Of a stretch of DNA of 64,000 nt, positions 62,729 through 64,000 are shown in pieces. Where the stretch lies: assembly GCF_030403435.1 (NCBI RefSeq), contig NZ_JAUEPH010000004.1:124001-188000 (forward strand). Direction: 5' to 3'. The translations under genes and the position numbers were made by a program. The notes below the pieces were generated by a model, which saw nothing but the letters and a program-made list of their open reading frames with translations, ran no database searches and was not told where the DNA came from. The stretch comes from Algoriphagus sediminis (lineage in GTDB: Bacteria; Bacteroidota; Bacteroidia; Cytophagales; Cyclobacteriaceae). Position 1 is the first letter of the stretch. Each line of letters opens with the position of its first letter.

Positions 62729-64000
62729 TTACTCGAAGCCTAATCCAGCAGCAAATCGAGCTTTGGCGTAAGCCACGAGCTGCTTCATACGAAGGTTATT
62801 TAGCGTCACTCTGGAGTCAAAAACCTTTACTTCACGGCTATTTACAAGGAAAAGACTACTCTCGCCAATCTCAAACCTTCTCATCTCTCCTCGAAGTAGA
62901 AACTCGAGACTTTCAAGATTTTCAGAATATGTATCCACCTGCAAACTCAACTGATCCCAACTATTGATTTCACTCTCTAGCTTCGCTCTCAGTTGTAATT
63001 CCTTCAGGTCCCTCGAATTTTGCTTGAAGTCAATTTTAGCTTTGGCCAACTCAAAAGCACCCCGACTTTTTCTCCACCCCAAAGGCGTATAAACGGAAAC
63101 ACCCCATTTGTAATTATTTTCGAAAAATGGGGAATTAAATTCCCCCAGATCTTCAGTGAGGAAATTATATTTTAATTTCACCACAGGGAGTATTTCCTGG
63201 GCCTTCAGTCTCCTTTCCACGTCAAGGCTTTCCAGTTCATAGTCTGCCACCTGCAGATCAGGGTGGTTAATCACCAAAGTCCTTAATTCAATAGGATCCA
63301 AAACCCGAAGATTTTCATCGAAAAGTGGCTCTGGCGCGATTTGTTCATTTAGGAACATTGGCTCCCCTTCTTCATTCCAAAGAAAAGTATTCAACTCCTG
63401 TTCAGCTGCAAAAAGCATTTGCTGTGCGGCCTGAAGAGTATATTGCCTATTTAGCAAGTTCGAATAGGCTTCCACCGTATCGATGGCTGGCAAATCACCT
63501 TGCTCAAAACTCCTCCTTACAAATTCAAACCTGTCCTGTGCTAAATCCACTCCTTCCTGAAGAACCTGTACATTTTCGTTGGCCATAGACCATTTCCAAT
63601 AGGAATTCGTGGCATCTACATATAATCCATTCAAGAATTGAATTCGCTGAACTTCTGTAGATTGCTGGTAAATCTGCGCTTGACGCAAAGCTGCTCTCCT
63701 TTTATCTAGTATCAATCCCTGCCCCACATTTATTGCGGCGCCTGCGGCAAAAAGCCCATCCGTGGGAACATTAGCTTCCGGGTTCAAAAACTCACCTGAA
63801 TTCCGTTCAAAGGTTCCCATTAGCTCCACCCCCATCCAGGTAGGAATGGTAACTCCAGCCTCCTGCCGATTATAATAATCAGTCTCTTTAAATTCTTTTC
63901 TGTCCAGGTTCCCATACAAAAGCGGATCAAATCCACCACGTGCCTTTCTCACCTCCATATCTCCCATCCTGAGATTGATTTCAACTTGGGCAGCTACGGG
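62729..64000 (-). CDS. TolC-family outer-membrane efflux protein, 5' end outside window
   Basis: The frame is open to base 64000, so the N-terminus lies outside. Visible part about 423 residues, starting with PVAAQVEINLRMGDMEVRKA. The alternating long helices and short beta segments, and the motif VRKARGGFDPLLYG near the start, are typical of TolC channel proteins of RND or ABC efflux systems. Partner pump genes would lie beyond 64000. The direction means it is transcribed toward uxaB. Confidence 0.9.
   Translation of the reverse strand, partial: PVAAQVEINLRMGDMEVRKARGGFDPLLYGNLDRKEFKETDYYNRQEAGVTIPTWMGVELMGTFERNSGEFLNPEANVPTDGLFAAGAAINVGQGLILDKRRAALRQAQIYQQSTEVQRIQFLNGLYVDATNSYWKWSMANENVQVLQEGVDLAQDRFEFVRRSFEQGDLPAIDTVEAYSNLLNRQYTLQAAQQMLFAAEQELNTFLWNEEGEPMFLNEQIAPEPLFDENLRVLDPIELRTLVINHPDLQVADYELESLDVERRLKAQEILPVVKLKYNFLTEDLGEFNSPFFENNYKWGVSVYTPLGWRKSRGAFELAKAKIDFKQNSRDLKELQLRAKLESEINSWDQLSLQVDTYSENLESLEFLLRGEMRRFEIGESSLFLVNSREVKVFDSRVTLNNLRMKQLVAYAKARFAAGLGFE

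Overview
The window looks like a chromosomal segment of a marine-type Bacteroidota bacterium, probably order Cytophagales near the Cyclobacteriaceae/Algoriphagus group (placement inferred, not searched). Pointers are a carboxypeptidase-regulatory-domain TonB receptor, the gliding protein GldC, an ftsX-DUF3098-uppP-truB-ribF run, the acyl-ornithine transcarbamylase (argF') type of arginine operon, DUF2147/DUF2911/DUF2752/DUF6134 proteins, moderate AT content and few Shine-Dalgarno sequences. No phage, integrase, transposase, CRISPR array or rRNA was seen. I recognised no dedicated transcription regulator, so the visible control is in RNA leaders (a SAM-I riboswitch and a possible arginine leader peptide) and in hairpin terminators.

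Layout. 1-7154: end of a cation efflux transporter, a TPR-adenylate cyclase, a pair of related small proteins of unknown function, a DUF819 membrane protein and a secreted M20 peptidase homologue lacking one metal-binding His. 7346-15961: a two-subunit molybdenum hydroxylase, a lactamase-fold hydrolase, a Gfo/Idh/MocA oxidoreductase, a DUF2911 protein and the helicase HrpB. 15958-24131: mostly uncharacterised genes, among them a probable Vms1/ANKZF1-like release-factor homologue, a DUF2752-TM2 pair, an MpaB-type oxygenase, two beta-propeller proteins, a DsbA-like protein and a tiny zinc-ribbon membrane protein.

24224-32617 is a tightly overlapping arginine operon (GNAT-argG-argC-argD-argF'-argB-argE-argH) preceded by a 34-codon ORF ending in clustered arginine codons. 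32698-35303 is methionine synthesis (metY, metX) behind a SAM-I riboswitch. 35798-41763 holds pdeM, the ftsX-to-ribF run, scoAB and gldC. 42082-49380 has a TonB receptor, a PIG-L deacetylase and a large propeller-HEAT-cytochrome c lipoprotein. Two tRNA-Glu genes lie at 49562-49758, each followed by its own terminator.

49947-55017 carries gap, a double-VOC protein, two TIGR04282/TIGR04283-type sugar-transfer proteins flanking a DUF6134 protein, and a 1-Cys peroxiredoxin. 55042-62728 is a hexuronate catabolism locus: TRAP importer, KDPG aldolase and KDG kinase on the minus strand, altronate dehydratase and tagaturonate reductase on the plus strand. Together they take imported uronate-derived tagaturonate to pyruvate and glyceraldehyde 3-phosphate; the uronate isomerase is not in the window. 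The right edge cuts a TolC-family outer-membrane protein.
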